DNA from: a bacterium
GTDB taxonomy: Bacteria > Thermosulfidibacterota > Thermosulfidibacteria > Thermosulfidibacterales > Thermosulfidibacteraceae
Reading direction: 5' to 3'
Assembly (NCBI GenBank): GCA_027037155.1
Contig: JALWBK010000187.1
Span: 1-8,126 of the forward strand
DNA: 8,126 nt
Each line of letters opens with the position of its first letter. The stretch's first letter is position 1. The notes under the pieces were generated by a model that had not been told where the DNA came from, searched no databases, and was given only the letters and a program-made list of their open reading frames with translations. Made by a program: the position numbers and the translations under genes. Shown in pieces: positions 7,389-8,126 of the stretch.

Positions 7389-8126
7389 ATGGATGTGGAC
7401 ACGATCTTACTCAACCTAGCAAAGTATAAAATTAGCTGGAGTGCGTTTCACAAGATAGCAAAGCACGTAAAGGATCTAACCTCCTTGGCAGAAAACCCCT
7501 CTATCGCGGAAGAGATCCCTGGACTTCACCCCAAAACCGCCCAAAAAATCTCTCGCATAAAGTGGGACGAGAACGCAAAAAATACGCTTGAATCAAAAGG
7601 CATAAATTACACAACTATCTTTTCAAAAGACTATCCTCAAAGGCTTTTAGCGTTACCCCACCCACCCTACGTGCTCTTCTTCATAGGAGATCTAAAAGTC
7701 CTTAAAGGCAAAACAGTGTCCATCGTAGGAAGCAGAAAGTCCACACTAAAGGGAAGAGAAATCGCCTTTAAGATAGCCAAAGAAAAGGCATCCAAAGGTT
7801 ACGTTGTAATAAGTGGACTTGCCCTTGGAATTGACACCCACGCACACCGAGGAGCACTGGAAACTGGTACCACCTGCGCCGTTCTTGGCTCTTCCTTAGA
7901 CTACGTATATCCACGGGAAAACGAAGGGCTTTTTAGGAAAATAATTAGACAAGGAGTTGTTGTCTCTACCTACTTTCCCAGCACAAAACCCGAAAAGTAC
8001 CACTTTCCAGAGAGAAACAGCATCATTGCAGCTCTCTCCGATGAGGTGATAGTGGTTGAAGCAGGGGAAAAAAGCGGGGCCCTTATCACAGCCCAATGGG
8101 CCATAAAACTTAACAAAGCGCTGTAC
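7389..8126 (+). CDS. dprA: DNA-processing protein DprA (Smf), 3' end outside window
   Basis: DprA binds incoming single-stranded DNA during natural transformation and loads RecA; many non-competent bacteria also keep it. The frame is open for 246 codons to the window edge. An N-terminal helical part holds a helix-hairpin-helix-like IPGLHPKTAQKI (43-54). The Rossmann-fold core follows with SIVGSRKSTLKG (111-122), ISGLALGIDTHAHRGAL (141-157), LDYVYPRENEGLF (170-182), FPERNSIIAALS (206-217) and EAGEKSGALITAQWA (224-238). Family members usually have RNRIIAGLS-like and GSLITA-like forms, so some positions are atypical here, but the fold signature is intact. ATG at 7389 lies 3 bases after the maf stop. 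The upstream GGGAT (7378-7382) is a weak ribosome site, so coupling to maf translation is likely. Whether the C-terminal winged-helix domain is present cannot be seen. Confidence 0.94.
   Translation, partial: MDVDTILLNLAKYKISWSAFHKIAKHVKDLTSLAENPSIAEEIPGLHPKTAQKISRIKWDENAKNTLESKGINYTTIFSKDYPQRLLALPHPPYVLFFIGDLKVLKGKTVSIVGSRKSTLKGREIAFKIAKEKASKGYVVISGLALGIDTHAHRGALETGTTCAVLGSSLDYVYPRENEGLFRKIIRQGVVVSTYFPSTKPEKYHFPERNSIIAALSDEVIVVEAGEKSGALITAQWAIKLNKALY

Noticed and set aside
7374..7391. Possible promoter or terminator between maf and dprA
   Set aside because: Only 3 bases separate the genes, and no hairpin with a T-run or -35/-10 pair is evident.
1..8126. CRISPR arrays, insertion sequences, tRNA genes, phage or defence genes
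   Set aside because: No repeat-spacer pattern, terminal inverted repeats, transposase motifs or tRNA-like cloverleaf was seen. Coding sequence fills essentially the whole window.

Overview
The window reads as a single, tightly packed plus-strand gene cluster from a diderm (LPS-making) bacterium, probably a thermophile. The diderm call rests on lpxK, a lipid A kinase. The thermophile hint is softer: the proteins are rich in Lys and Glu, Ile is often coded by ATA, and Arg almost always by AGA/AGG. I cannot name the genus. A deep-branching thermophilic group such as Aquificota, Thermosulfidibacter or Thermodesulfobacteriota is a guess from style only.

Layout from left to right: valS (complete; its start lies one base from the window edge), lpxK, a class B penicillin-binding protein of the PBP2/MrdA type, rodA, a Maf-family nucleotide pyrophosphatase with an extra C-terminal domain, and the first 246 codons of dprA running off the right edge. 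Every junction is an overlap (32, 37 and 8 bases) or a 3-base gap. There is no room for an internal promoter or terminator, no stretch without a gene, and no RNA gene, mobile element, repeat array or CRISPR in view. The genes are best explained as one co-transcribed, translationally coupled unit. Its promoter lies upstream of the window and its end downstream.

Functionally the cluster joins envelope building (LpxK finishing the lipid A precursor, PBP2 and RodA as the elongation transpeptidase/glycosyltransferase pair) with translation (ValRS), nucleotide quality control or division control (Maf), and uptake/recombination of single-stranded DNA (DprA).

The one clearly unusual item is the Maf gene. 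After a normal-length Maf domain of about 185 residues, the frame continues for about 105 residues that match my recollection of DUF4387. That small uncharacterised domain is normally free-standing and usually travels with AtuA-like (DUF1446) proteins. A Maf-DUF4387 fusion inside a cell-wall operon is not something I know to be described.
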